Origin: a bacterium
Lineage (GTDB): Bacteria > Sysuimicrobiota > Sysuimicrobiia > Sysuimicrobiales > Segetimicrobiaceae
Direction: 5' to 3'
NCBI GenBank assembly: GCA_035308905.1
Contig: DATGFS010000050.1
Span: 54,492 to 118,491, forward strand
DNA length: 64,000 nucleotides
Shown here: positions 17,989 to 26,752 of the stretch, in pieces
How the letters are laid out: every line of letters starts with the position of its first letter
Position numbering within the stretch: the first letter of the stretch is position 1
Made by a program: the position numbers and the translations under genes
The notes under the pieces: model-generated
Seen by the model: only the letters and a program-made list of their open reading frames with translations
What the model was told of the DNA's origin: nothing
Databases searched by the model: none

Positions 17989-18755
17989 GTGATCTCGACC
18001 TCCTCGGCCTGCTCGCCGTAGATCGCGCGGAACCGCGCCTCGTCGATGTCCCCCGGGCGGCCGTCGAAGACGATGGCGCCGTCTTTGAGGGCGAGGATTC
18101 TCGTGCCGTAGCGCCGCGCGAGGCTGAGAAAGTGCAGGCTGCAGAGGATGGTGATGCCGTCCTTGCGGTTGAGGTCTTCGAGGTATTTCAGGATCGAATG
18201 CGACAAGGCCGGATCGAGGCTGGCCACCGGCTCGTCCGCGAGAATGATGCGGGGCTCCTGCATCAGGGCGCGCGCGATCCCGACGCGCTGCTGCTGGCCG
18301 CCGGACAGCGCCGACGCCCGGCCGAACGCCTTGTCGGCGATGCCGACGCGCTCGAGGCTCTGCATCGCCCGGTCGACCACCGGGCCCGGAAAGTAGTTTC
18401 CGAGCGACCACGCCGGCGGCACGTACCCCAGCCGTCCCGCGAGCACGTTGGTCAGGACCGACGCCCGCCGCACCAGGTTGAACTGCTGGAACACCATGCC
18501 GATGCCGCGGCGGATTTCGCGCAGCCCGTCGCGCGACGCGGCCGTCACGTCACGGCCGTCCACCCACACGCGGCCGGAGGTCGGTGTGACGAGACGGTTG
18601 ATGCACCGCAGCAGCGTGGACTTGCCCGACCCCGAGAGCCCGATGATGACCAGAAACTCGCCGCGGGCGACCTCGAAGGAAACGTCCGAGAGCGCCCGCG
18701 TCCCGTCCTCGTAGACCTTGCTGAGGTGCTCGATCCGAAGAATCGGGTCGCTCAC
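17985..18755 (-). CDS. phnC: PhnC-type phosphonate/phosphite ABC transporter ATPase
   Basis: A 256-residue ABC ATPase: Walker [10 protein letters not shown], signature [17 protein letters not shown], Walker [14 protein letters not shown] and H-loop [10 protein letters not shown]. The PhnC-specific [27 protein letters not shown] block is clear. It powers import of phosphonate, phosphite or phosphate esters through PhnE with PhnD as binding protein. The gene follows phnD after a 61-bp gap that contains repeat copy 2. No C-P lyase or phosphonatase gene is in the window, so the substrate remains open. Confidence 0.93.
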   Translation of the reverse strand: MSDPILRIEHLSKVYEDGTRALSDVSFEVARGEFLVIIGLSGSGKSTLLRCINRLVTPTSGRVWVDGRDVTAASRDGLREIRRGIGMVFQQFNLVRRASVLTNVLAGRLGYVPPAWSLGNYFPGPVVDRAMQSLERVGIADKAFGRASALSGGQQQRVGIARALMQEPRIILADEPVASLDPALSHSILKYLEDLNRKDGITILCSLHFLSLARRYGTRILALKDGAIVFDGRPGDIDEARFRAIYGEQAEEVEIT

Positions 18756-18772
18756 GGGAGGCCCCCGTGAAT

Positions 18773-18813
18773 GCCGGCCGACTCGCGGTCGGCCACCATG
18801 AAATTAAAGCTGA
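18773..18813 (+). repeat. Palindromic intergenic repeat, copy 2
   Basis: Reads on the plus strand GCCGGCCGAC, loop, GGTCGGC and the tail CACCATGAAATTAAAGCTGA. A 7-bp perfect stem GGCCGAC/GTCGGCC encloses a 5-nt loop. It fills the gap between the phnD stop (18817-18819) and the phnC start (18755). Confidence 0.8.
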
Positions 18814-18816
18814 TCG

Positions 18817-19728
18817 CTATGGGTTCAGCCCCACGAACCGCTGGACGTCGCGCACCGGATCGAAAAACGCGTCGAGCGTCGGGGTCTTGACCTTGTACTT
18901 CGTCACCAGCAGGTTGTAGTCGGCGAGGGCCTCGATCTCGTACAGCGACTTCAACGCGTCGAGACCGGCGGGAGTCTGCGAGAAGCGCAGCAGCGCGTTC
19001 GTGACCTTCGCTTTGACGTCCTCGGGCAGCCCCTTCCGGACACTGACGGTGTCGTTCGGAATCGGGTCGGACTTCCAGACCACCTTGACCTTCTGCATCA
19101 CGTCCGGCAGGGTCTTCTGCACGCTGCCGCGGGCGTCTTCGAAGACGGACCCCGCGTCGACACGGCCCTGGTACACCGCGAGGACGACGTTATTGTGTGA
19201 GCCGGCGAAGATCGTCTGACCGAAGAACTTCTGCGGATCATACCCGGCCTTCTTGAGGCCCGCGACGGGGAACAGATAGCCCGACGTGCTGGCGGGATCG
19301 ACAAACGCGAACCGCTTGCCCCGCAGATCGGCCAGCCCGTTGATGCCGGACGTGGCCTGCGTGATGATCTCCGCGCGGTAGTATGGGAGTCCGAACCGCA
19401 CCGTGACGAGGCGGACTTCCACGCCGTACTTCTGGTGGGCGATCACGTACGAGAACGTGTTCAACCATCCGATGTCGGCGCGATTCGCCCCCATCGCCTC
19501 GATGACGCCCGCGTAGCTCGTCGCGACGACGGACTGAAATTGATATCCCGTCGCCATCTCGAGCAGGTGCGAGATGCGGTTGCCCGATTCGAGGATCGTG
19601 CTCGCCTCGCCCGACGGGACGAACGCCATCACCAGTCGGGTCTGCGCGGGCACCGGAGACGGACCGGCCGCGGCGATACCGAGCACGAGGACGGCGGCGA
19701 GCGCAAGGGCGGCAACGCGAAGTCGCAT
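18817..19728 (-). CDS. phnD: PhnD-type phosphate/phosphite/phosphonate-binding protein
   Basis: A 303-residue periplasmic-binding-type protein with a Sec signal peptide (MRLRVAALALAAVLVLGIAAA, cut near AQT). The mature start TRLVMAFVPSGEAS, DIGWLNTFSYVIAH and FVDPASTSGYLFPVAGL are PhnD family blocks. There is no lipobox Cys near the cleavage site, so membrane anchoring is not evident. It captures the substrate for PhnC/PhnE. The ATG at 19728 follows GGGAGG by about 7 nt. It opens the phnDCE-pgeF-yggS-sepF run and is divergent from the DUF1275 gene. Confidence 0.92.
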   Translation of the reverse strand: MRLRVAALALAAVLVLGIAAAGPSPVPAQTRLVMAFVPSGEASTILESGNRISHLLEMATGYQFQSVVATSYAGVIEAMGANRADIGWLNTFSYVIAHQKYGVEVRLVTVRFGLPYYRAEIITQATSGINGLADLRGKRFAFVDPASTSGYLFPVAGLKKAGYDPQKFFGQTIFAGSHNNVVLAVYQGRVDAGSVFEDARGSVQKTLPDVMQKVKVVWKSDPIPNDTVSVRKGLPEDVKAKVTNALLRFSQTPAGLDALKSLYEIEALADYNLLVTKYKVKTPTLDAFFDPVRDVQRFVGLNP

Positions 19729-19777
19729 GGTGTTCCTCCCCCGAGGCGGTGGCAGTTCGCGCACAGGTTCTTTCGGC

Positions 19778-19812
19778 GGAGAAACTTCTCCTCCAGGACT
19801 CTTCCAGGACTC
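19778..19812. promoter_or_regulatory. Inverted plus tandem direct repeat in the phnD / DUF1275 divergent gap
   Basis: GGAGAA-AC-TTCTCC at 19778-19791 is a perfect inverted repeat. It is followed at once by two exact copies of TCCAGGACTC at 19792-19801 and 19803-19812, 11 bp apart. The 114-bp gap between the two divergent start codons is the only place for both promoters, so this could be an operator. No regulator is known. Confidence 0.35.
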
Positions 19813-19842
19813 GCCGGAGCGGCGTGCGAAATACGTGCCGGG

Positions 19843-20592
19843 ATGGCGACGACGCACGGCGCGCCCGCGGCACCCCGCAAGCGTCTCGTGCTGCTGCTTG
19901 CGGGCGCGGCCGGGTGCCTCGACGCGGTCGGCTACCTCATGCTCGGCCTCTTTACGGCGAACATGACGGGGAATACGATTCTTCTCGGACTCTCCGTCGG
20001 GCGGGAAGCCTGGGCGGACGCGGTGCACAATATCGTGGCGCTGGCGGCCTTTGTCTGCGGCGCCGGCGCCGGTACCGTCGCGACGCGGGGCGTCGGCCGG
20101 ATCGCCCGCGGCCTCGGGTTCGAGGCCGCGGTGCTGGCGGCCGGCATCGGGGTGTGGGTGATTCTTGGTGCCCCGCGTGGACGCATCCCCGAACCGGCGG
20201 CCTACTGGATGATCGCCCTGCTCTCCGCCGCGATGGGGATGCAGAGCGCGACGGTCCGGCGGGTCGGTGAGCACCGCGTGGCGACGACGTACGTCACGGG
20301 AACGCTCACGACGCTCGCGACGGATACCGCGAGCGACCTGTTGGACCGGTGGGTGGCGCGCGGCCGGCAGGCAGGTGGCGCGGCCGGGACTCAAGACACC
20401 GCGCCGCCGCGGGCGGAGCGTGGAACCGCGCTCATGTTGGGGCTGTGGGCCGTGTACCTGCTCGGCGCGCTGGTCGGCGGCTTCGCCGAGCATCGGTGGT
20501 CGATGTGGGCGGTCGCGGCGCCGTTGGTAGTGCTGGTCGCCGTCATGGGGTCGGATCTCGCCCATCGACCGAGAGAGGGGTTGGCACGATGA
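19843..20592 (+). CDS. DUF1275 (YoaK-type) membrane protein
   Basis: A 249-residue membrane protein with about six hydrophobic helices. Family blocks: [29 protein letters not shown] near the start and [28 protein letters not shown] in the middle. Function of DUF1275/YoaK proteins is unknown. A poorly conserved cytoplasmic loop (residues ~175-195) holds Gly/Ala/Arg. The ATG at 19843 is the first in frame; the end overlaps the fumC start by ATGA, so both are one plus-strand operon. Confidence 0.88.
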   Translation: MATTHGAPAAPRKRLVLLLAGAAGCLDAVGYLMLGLFTANMTGNTILLGLSVGREAWADAVHNIVALAAFVCGAGAGTVATRGVGRIARGLGFEAAVLAAGIGVWVILGAPRGRIPEPAAYWMIALLSAAMGMQSATVRRVGEHRVATTYVTGTLTTLATDTASDLLDRWVARGRQAGGAAGTQDTAPPRAERGTALMLGLWAVYLLGALVGGFAEHRWSMWAVAAPLVVLVAVMGSDLAHRPREGLAR

Positions 20593-22061
20593 GTGGGAGC
20601 TCGGCACGCGGAACAGGCACGGCGACCGGACCCGCCGCGACACCGGCGAAGGGGGCCGGCACGGACGTCCGGATCGAGACCGACTCGCTCGGCGAGGTGC
20701 GCGTCCCGGCCTCGCGCCTGTGGGGCGCGCAGACCCAGCGCTCGATCGAGAACTTCCCGATCGGCGTCGACCGCTTCCGCATGGGCCGGCCGGTCATTCG
20801 CGCGTTCGGGATTCTGAAGAAGGCCTGCGCCCTCGCCAACCTGGAGCTCGGGCAGCTGCCGGCCGACAAGGTCGAGTTGATCGCCCGCGCGGCGGACGAC
20901 GTCATCGCCGGTGCGCTCGACGACGAATTCCCGCTGGTGGTCTTCCAGACGGGCTCCGGCACGCAGTCGAACATGAACGCCAATGAGGTCATCGCGAACC
21001 ACGCGATCCAGCTGGCCGGCGGCGCGATCGGGTCGAAGAAACCGATCCACCCGAACGACGACGTCAACCGCAGCCAGTCGTCCAACGACACGTTCCCGAC
21101 CGCGATGCACATCGCGACGGCCGAACAGGTCGAGGACGTGCTGCTTCCCGCGGTCACCGGCCTGCGGGACGTGCTGGACGAGAAGGCCCGCGCCTACGCC
21201 TCCGTGGTCATGATCGGCCGCACCCATCTCCAGGACGCGACGCCGGTGACGCTCGGCCAGGTGATCTCGGGATGGGTCGCGCAGCTCGACGACGCGATCG
21301 CGACGATCCGCCGGGCGCTGCCCGGCGTCTACGAACTCGCCATCGGCGGCACCGCGGTCGGCACCGGCATCAACGCGCCCGCCCGCTTCGGCGAGGTCGC
21401 GGCGCGGAAGATCGCCGAACTGACCGGCCGCCCGTTCGTCTCGGCCCCGAACAAGTTCGCCGCGCTCTCCTCACACGAGGCGATGCTCAACGTGAGCGCC
21501 GCGCTCCGGACGCTGGCCGCGGCGCTGATGAAGATCGCCAACGACGTCCGCTGGCACGCCTCCGGGCCGCGCGCGGGCCTCGGCGAGCTGCTGATCCCCG
21601 AGAACGAGCCGGGGTCGTCGATCATGCCGGGCAAGATCAACCCGACGCAGAGCGAGGCGCTGACGATGGTGTGCGTGCAGGTGTACGGCAACGACCATGC
21701 CGTCGCGTTCGGCGACTCGCAGGGCAACTTCCAGCTGAACGTCTACAAGCCCGTGATCTTACACAACGTGCTCGAGTCAGCCGCGCTGCTCGCCGACGGC
21801 TGCCGGTCGTTCACGATCCACTGCGCGGTCGGGATCGCCCCGAACGAGGCGGTGATCCGCGAGCACGTGGAGCACTCCCTGATGCTGGTCACGGCGCTGA
21901 GCCCCCACATCGGCTACGAGAAGGCCGCGAAGATCGCGCTCAAGGCGCACCACGAGAACACGAGCCTGCGCGAGGCCGCGCTGGCGCTCGGGTATGTGAC
22001 GGCGGAGGAGTTCGATCGGTGGGTGCGGGCGGAAGATATGACGCATCCCATGAAGGAGTGA
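20589..22061 (+). CDS. fumC: Class II fumarate hydratase
   Basis: A 490-residue fumarase/aspartase-superfamily enzyme. It has [30 protein letters not shown], the catalytic [15 protein letters not shown] and the signature [13 protein letters not shown]. These fit FumC, which hydrates fumarate to malate in the citric acid cycle. An N-terminal Ala/Gly/Thr-rich extension of ~25 residues precedes the usual start ([23 protein letters not shown]). The ATG at 20589 has GAGGGG upstream. Aspartase is less likely because of the SIMPGKINP plus HLQDATP context. Confidence 0.94.
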   Translation: MSGSSARGTGTATGPAATPAKGAGTDVRIETDSLGEVRVPASRLWGAQTQRSIENFPIGVDRFRMGRPVIRAFGILKKACALANLELGQLPADKVELIARAADDVIAGALDDEFPLVVFQTGSGTQSNMNANEVIANHAIQLAGGAIGSKKPIHPNDDVNRSQSSNDTFPTAMHIATAEQVEDVLLPAVTGLRDVLDEKARAYASVVMIGRTHLQDATPVTLGQVISGWVAQLDDAIATIRRALPGVYELAIGGTAVGTGINAPARFGEVAARKIAELTGRPFVSAPNKFAALSSHEAMLNVSAALRTLAAALMKIANDVRWHASGPRAGLGELLIPENEPGSSIMPGKINPTQSEALTMVCVQVYGNDHAVAFGDSQGNFQLNVYKPVILHNVLESAALLADGCRSFTIHCAVGIAPNEAVIREHVEHSLMLVTALSPHIGYEKAAKIALKAHHENTSLREAALALGYVTAEEFDRWVRAEDMTHPMKE

Positions 22062-22122
22062 GGGCGGCCACCTCAGGCCGCCTCAGGACTCCTGAAGGGC
22101 CTTCGGCGGACGCCCTCACTCC
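22055..22122 (+). terminator. Large inverted repeat at the fumC 3' end
   Basis: GGAGTGAGGGCG (22055-22066) and CGCCCTCACTCC (22111-22122) are perfect 12-bp inverted arms. The 44 bp between them contain further palindromes, including TCAGGA-C-TCCTGA. The left arm overlaps the fumC stop codon. There is no T-run, so Rho-independent termination is not certain; the structure could also protect the mRNA 3' end. Confidence 0.5.
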
Positions 22123-22192
22123 ACCACCGCACGCGCGCTCCCCTCTCCAGCTTCAACGATCCGGCTAACGAACCCGAGACAAGGAGGCCAAT

Positions 22193-22702
22193 ATGGAAGT
22201 GTTCGAAGCGGTTCGCACGATTCTCGCCGTCCGCAGCTACAAAGACACGGCGGTGCCGGCGGACCTCGTGAAGCGGATCGTGGAGGCGGGGCGGCTGACG
22301 GGGAGCAGCCAGAACGGGCAGCCGTGGCACTTCATCGCGGTGCAGGACCGCGAGATGTTGGTCAAGCTCGCGGCGGCTTCTCCCTACGGCCGGTACATCT
22401 CGCAGGCGCCGCTGGCGATCGCGGTCGCCATCGAGAAGGCGTCCCGTTTCGGCGTCTCAGATGGCAGCCGGGCGATTCAGTCGATGGTGCTGACGGCGTG
22501 GTCCGAGGGCATCGGGTCGAATTGGGTCGGGTTCGTCGGCATGAGCGAGCAGAAGAAGTTGCTCGGCGTGCCGGACGAGTACGACCTCCTGGCGATCGTG
22601 CCGTTCGGCTATCCTGTGAATCCCGCCGGGCGCGGCAAGAAGAAGCGCAAGCCGCTCAGCCAGGTTGCCTCGCGCGAGCGCTTTGGAAAATCGTTTTCGT
22701 AG
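22193..22702 (+). CDS. Nitroreductase family protein
   Basis: A 169-residue flavin nitroreductase-fold protein. The FMN-phosphate motif AVRSYKDTAVPADLVKRIVEAGRLTGSSQNGQPWHF is at the start, and AIQSMVLTAWSEGIGSNWVGF and IVPFGYPV are later family blocks. It should be an NAD(P)H-dependent oxidoreductase of quinones or nitro compounds; the natural substrate is unknown. AAGGAGG 6 nt before the ATG at 22193 fixes the start. The C-terminus is rich in Lys (GRGKKKRKP). It is shorter than most family members (190-220). Confidence 0.9.
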   Translation: MEVFEAVRTILAVRSYKDTAVPADLVKRIVEAGRLTGSSQNGQPWHFIAVQDREMLVKLAAASPYGRYISQAPLAIAVAIEKASRFGVSDGSRAIQSMVLTAWSEGIGSNWVGFVGMSEQKKLLGVPDEYDLLAIVPFGYPVNPAGRGKKKRKPLSQVASRERFGKSFS

Positions 22703-22759
22703 GGGCCGGCCGATCGGCCGAATGGACGTACGCCGATGCAACCGCCGCGTGACAACGTT

Positions 22760-22785
22760 GGAGGCCCGCCGCACGGCGGGCCTCC
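22760..22785. terminator. Bidirectional hairpin terminator between nitroreductase and nrdJ
   Basis: GGAGGCCCGCC and GGCGGGCCTCC form a perfect 11-bp stem with loop GCAC. It lies between two convergent genes, 15 bp past the nrdJ stop and 57 bp past the nitroreductase stop, and can serve both strands. T-runs are weak on either side. Confidence 0.7.
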
Positions 22786-22800
22786 GGAAGGGTCAGAAAA

Positions 22801-25800
22801 CTAGCACTTCGAGTATCCGCAGCTCCGGCAGTGGCTGCAGCCGTTTTCGAAGGCCAGCGACCCGCCGCAGTCCGGGCAGACGCCGGCGAAGGTCAGCAGC
22901 GGCTCCTGAATCTCGCGCACCTCGGCCGCGGCCGGCGCGGGTGCCGCGACGGCCGTCGCCGCTTGGTCGTGTCCGTTGGTGCCGTTGGTGCCGTGGCCGT
23001 TCCCGTTGCCGTTTTTCGGCGCCGGCGCGGGCAGCCGGTCCGCCATCGGGAACACCTGGTCCGGCCGGAAGCTGGGCCCGTAGAGCGTCCGCCCGAGTGC
23101 CAGCGCCACGCCCTGCGCGATCGTGGTGATGCGCACCACGGTGCCGTCGCTCGACCGGTCGATCGCGACCTCGCGGGACTGGACGCGCCACAGCTGCTCG
23201 ATCACGTGGCGCGGATCCGCGCCCGTCCGGAGCGCGAGCGAGGCAAGCCGGCCGACCGCGTCCGCCTCGACGTCGAGCGACTGCACGAACACTTCGCAGA
23301 TCCCTTTGGCGTCCTCGTTGATCGTCACGTAGATCCGGCCTCGCGGCGTCTCGATCCGTTCGGTCCGTCCCATCGTGACCTTGGGCCGCCCGCGCGTCTG
23401 TGGCCGGGACTCGTCCGCGCCGTGCGGCGCGCCAAGCACCGCCGACGCCGGGGACGGCACGGCCACCGCCGCCGTTGGGGCCGAAGCGGCCTGAGCCGGC
23501 TTGTCCTTCTTGGTGCCCGCGCCCGCCGTCAGGATGTTGTCGCGCGAGTTCTCGCGGTACACCGTGATGCCTTTGCACCCCATCTTCCAGGCGAGGAAGT
23601 AGATCCTGGCGACGCCTTCCTCGGTCGTGTCGGCCGCGCAGTTGACCGTCGAGGAGATCGAGTGGTCGATGTGCTTTTGGATCGCCGCCTGCATGTGCAC
23701 CCGCATGTCGGGCTCGATCTCGTGGGCCGTGACGAAGAACTCAGGCAGCGCCTCCTCGTTCTCGACCCCGAACCGCTGCATGTACGACCGGACGAGCGGG
23801 TGATAGACCGTGAACTTCTGCTGCGAGAGCGACTCGCTCCGCCGGGTGTAGCCGAGGTCGAAGATCGGCTCGATGCCGCTCGTGGTGCCGGCGAGCGCCG
23901 CGCCGCTGCCGACCGGCGGCACCGTGAGCAGCGCGACGTTGCGCAGGCCGTGCTCCCGGATCCGCTCGAGGACCTCCGGCGCGAGCGTGTGCAAGAACGC
24001 GCCCTTGAGATGCTGCTCCCGATCGTACCCGGGGAACGCCCCCTTCTCGATCGCGAGGTTGACGCTCTCGTCGTAGACGATGTTCTTAATCCGCTCGAAC
24101 GTCCGGTCGACGAACTCCACCGCCTCCTTCGTGTCGTACTTGAGGCGCAGCTTGCACAGCATATCCCCCAGGCCGGTGAAACCGACCCCGATGCGCCGCG
24201 AGTAGAGGCTGGCTTCCCGTTGAGCGGGGAGGGGATGTTTGTCGGCGTTGTAGTCGAGGACGTCGTCTAGGAACCGGGTTGCCAGCCGCAATGCATGCTC
24301 CAGATGGGGCCAGTCCACCTGCGCCTGGGGGCTAAACTCATCCAGCACAAACTCTTGGAGGCCAAGGTTACCAAGACAGCAGCAGCCATACGGTTCGAGC
24401 GGGATCTCGCTATTGCTCACCACGAGTCCGTTGGCGATGAACGACTTGGTGTCGAGGACCGTCAGATCGTATACCGGTTCCTCGATGCCCTCATCGACGA
24501 CTGCGGCGACTCGTGTGTCGTCGGTAACGTCACGCAGTTCTCGCACACGATGCGCCAGCAAAGCCTCGAGCGCGTCGCGGCGCCTGGGAAGCGCCGACCC
24601 AATGAAACGGGCAAATCGCGCGATCGAGGGATAGCCGCTTATGCTCACCTTGTAGATGTCACGAACGCTGCGATACTCGCGGCTCTCGCCGTTCTTTGCG
24701 ATATAGGTCAGACCGCTCGATGAGCGACTCTTCGCCTCAGCCCGAGATGTCGTCACAGACGAGAAGATGCCGAACTGCAAGAAGAGCAATTGGGTCTGCT
24801 CGATTAGTCTGCGCGACGTGGATGAGAGCGACACCATCGGTCGCTCGCCTGGACGCGAAACGGTCCCATCCGCATCGATGAGCCCCCTGAGGAAGGCAGC
24901 CGTTGCCTCTTTGGTCGCGGTTAGAATAGATTCGGGCACCACCTTTTCGTGGCCCACCGCCGGCCGCAGACCAAGTGAAGCCAGCACCCGGAGAAACGCC
25001 GCGGCATGAATCGAAACCCAGGCCCGCTTCGTGCCTTCTACGTGCTGAAGAGGATACGCAACGGACGCCGATTCAGCGAACCCCGCGACGGCGCCAGCCG
25101 GGACCGCTACTCTCCTTCGCTGTACGCATCGTCCCGTTACCCGGTCGACAATCGGCTTCACGTACGGCGCGTCGTCAATATTCATGTGGAGATCGAGCCG
25201 GTTTGCCAGCGCTGCTCGACGATTGTGCCGCGTGTAGCAGCCGTCTCCGACCGCGTAACCGACGAGATAGGCCAGATCGTCGTCCCACGTCTCTGGGATG
25301 TTGATCAGGCCAAAGTGCGCGTCGCGCCGCCGGGGTTGCACCCAATCGCGATCGATATGCAAATGCGCCGAGCGGTCGCGGAAAACAGTCTCGATAAGCC
25401 GCTCGTCATTGGGATCCATAACCGCGAGCGCATCACCTGGCTGGAGCTCGTCGATCCGCTTCCATCCCTTGGATTCGTGCAGCGGATCCAACGTGTCGTC
25501 GTTCAACACTTTAACTTTGTGATCACCAGTGCCGCGGATCGCCATGCCGTTCGTCGTCTCGACGCGGTAAATTCGCTTCACGCCGGTAAACGCTAGGGCA
25601 TCCGCGCGCACCGGTGCGACGCCCGTCGCGTCGCCGGCCCGGCGGTCAATCAGCACGGTTGGGTTCACGCGGTCCGCCACAGCGTTCTGAACCAACTGAT
25701 CGAGTCTGTGGATCCCGCTCGGCGTCATGACGTAAGTGGATCCGACGAGCGAGCAAGGATTGGTCGTGATCACGTTCATGTTGTTGTACTCTGACGTGCT

Positions 25801-26697
25801 CCACCGCTTGATCGAATCCCAGAAGATGACACCGGGTTCGGCATGGTTTGTAGCACCGTAAATTAACTCGCGCCAGATCTCGCGGGCCGGCAAACTGCGT
25901 TCTACGTTTACCCGGTCGTTCTTGAACTTGAGCGTCCACGGCTGGTCCGCCTCGACCGCACGCATGAACGCATCGCTGATGCGAACGCTGATGTTGGCAA
26001 ATCGTACCCGATCCATGTTGCGTTTGATCTTGGTGAAGGCCAGCACGTCAGGATGATCATCGGCGATCGTGATCATCAGGGCGCCGCGGCGACCGCTCTG
26101 GCCGATCGTCCCGGTTGTGAGCGACATCAGTTCCATGAAGGAGATCGACCCGGTGCTTGTGCGCGCAGCATTGTTGACCGGCGCGCCGGCCGGACGCAGC
26201 ACGCTGATATCCGTACCGACGCCTCCGCCGAGAGAGTACGTGCGCGCGGATTCCTTCATCCAGTCAAAAATCGCCTCGATCGAATCCTCTTTGATTTTAT
26301 TTACGTAGCAGTTCAAAGCAGTCACGCGCTTGTTGTTGCCGATCGCGTGCATGATGCGGCCGCCGGGGATGAAGCGGAAGTTCTCCATCAGCCAGTAAAA
26401 CTCGCCGGCGTAGCGCTCGCGGGCCTGTGTGGTCGGCTCGACCGAGGCGAGACCGTTGGCGATCCGCCGCCACATCTCCACCGGCGTGGGCTCGAGGACG
26501 CGGCCGTCGGGGTCGCGCAGCGCATACTTGTCGTAGAAGACACGGGCACGGAGCTCATCCCCGTGGAAGAAGTCGAGCGTTTCCGAGGGCAGCGCGTTCG
26601 GCTCCGGACGGGGCGCTTCCGCGGGCGTGGCAATCAGGGCGCTGCCTTCTACGATCATGGACGGCTGCGATGTCTGGTCGTCGGAAGTGGTCGCCAT
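22801..26697 (-). CDS. nrdJ: Adenosylcobalamin-dependent (class II) ribonucleotide reductase, intein-containing precursor
   Basis: A 1298-residue precursor that becomes ~850 residues after splicing. NrdJ blocks: first redox Cys in ALNCYVN, YSLGGGVGTDISVLRP, the active site NPC followed after the intein by SEIPLEPYGCCCLGNL, and GCKGITVYRENSRDNIL. A C-terminal zinc-ribbon CPDCGGSLAFENGCSHCRSCG ends the protein. It makes dNTPs with a cobalamin-generated thiyl radical. The ATG at 26697 has GGGGGAG 6 nt upstream; an ATG at 26748 lacks a ribosome site. It follows nrdR in an operon. Residues 316-762 are the intein, described separately. Confidence 0.95.
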   Translation of the reverse strand: MATTSDDQTSQPSMIVEGSALIATPAEAPRPEPNALPSETLDFFHGDELRARVFYDKYALRDPDGRVLEPTPVEMWRRIANGLASVEPTTQARERYAGEFYWLMENFRFIPGGRIMHAIGNNKRVTALNCYVNKIKEDSIEAIFDWMKESARTYSLGGGVGTDISVLRPAGAPVNNAARTSTGSISFMELMSLTTGTIGQSGRRGALMITIADDHPDVLAFTKIKRNMDRVRFANISVRISDAFMRAVEADQPWTLKFKNDRVNVERSLPAREIWRELIYGATNHAEPGVIFWDSIKRWSTSEYNNMNVITTNPCSLVGSTYVMTPSGIHRLDQLVQNAVADRVNPTVLIDRRAGDATGVAPVRADALAFTGVKRIYRVETTNGMAIRGTGDHKVKVLNDDTLDPLHESKGWKRIDELQPGDALAVMDPNDERLIETVFRDRSAHLHIDRDWVQPRRRDAHFGLINIPETWDDDLAYLVGYAVGDGCYTRHNRRAALANRLDLHMNIDDAPYVKPIVDRVTGRCVQRRRVAVPAGAVAGFAESASVAYPLQHVEGTKRAWVSIHAAAFLRVLASLGLRPAVGHEKVVPESILTATKEATAAFLRGLIDADGTVSRPGERPMVSLSSTSRRLIEQTQLLFLQFGIFSSVTTSRAEAKSRSSSGLTYIAKNGESREYRSVRDIYKVSISGYPSIARFARFIGSALPRRRDALEALLAHRVRELRDVTDDTRVAAVVDEGIEEPVYDLTVLDTKSFIANGLVVSNSEIPLEPYGCCCLGNLGLQEFVLDEFSPQAQVDWPHLEHALRLATRFLDDVLDYNADKHPLPAQREASLYSRRIGVGFTGLGDMLCKLRLKYDTKEAVEFVDRTFERIKNIVYDESVNLAIEKGAFPGYDREQHLKGAFLHTLAPEVLERIREHGLRNVALLTVPPVGSGAALAGTTSGIEPIFDLGYTRRSESLSQQKFTVYHPLVRSYMQRFGVENEEALPEFFVTAHEIEPDMRVHMQAAIQKHIDHSISSTVNCAADTTEEGVARIYFLAWKMGCKGITVYRENSRDNILTAGAGTKKDKPAQAASAPTAAVAVPSPASAVLGAPHGADESRPQTRGRPKVTMGRTERIETPRGRIYVTINEDAKGICEVFVQSLDVEADAVGRLASLALRTGADPRHVIEQLWRVQSREVAIDRSSDGTVVRITTIAQGVALALGRTLYGPSFRPDQVFPMADRLPAPAPKNGNGNGHGTNGTNGHDQAATAVAAPAPAAAEVREIQEPLLTFAGVCPDCGGSLAFENGCSHCRSCGYSKC
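24412..25752 (-). mobile_element. Intein with LAGLIDADG homing endonuclease in NrdJ
   Basis: A 447-residue intein lies between the extein sequences NPC and SEIPLEP. It starts with Ser (SLVGSTYVMTPSG), has block B RGTGDHKVKV (T..H), two LAGLIDADG blocks (LAYLVGYAVGDG and FLRGLIDADGTV), and ends in block F/G (VYDLTVLDTKSFIANGLVVSN) with Ser as +1 residue. The penultimate residue is Ser, not the usual His. Base composition is visibly less GC-rich than the exteins, a sign of transfer. Both endonuclease motifs keep their acidic residues, so homing activity is possible. Insertion lies directly after the presumed thiyl-radical Cys, so splicing is essential for activity. Confidence 0.95.
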
Positions 26698-26752
26698 CGA
26701 CGTCTCCCCCTGCATAGAATTAGGCCCGATCGAATCGGCGGCGGACATAGGA

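Noticed and set aside
22706..22730. GGCCGGCCGATCGGCCG palindrome after the nitroreductase gene
   Set aside because: It has part of the repeat stem but lacks the AATT-containing tail, so it was not included in the repeat family.
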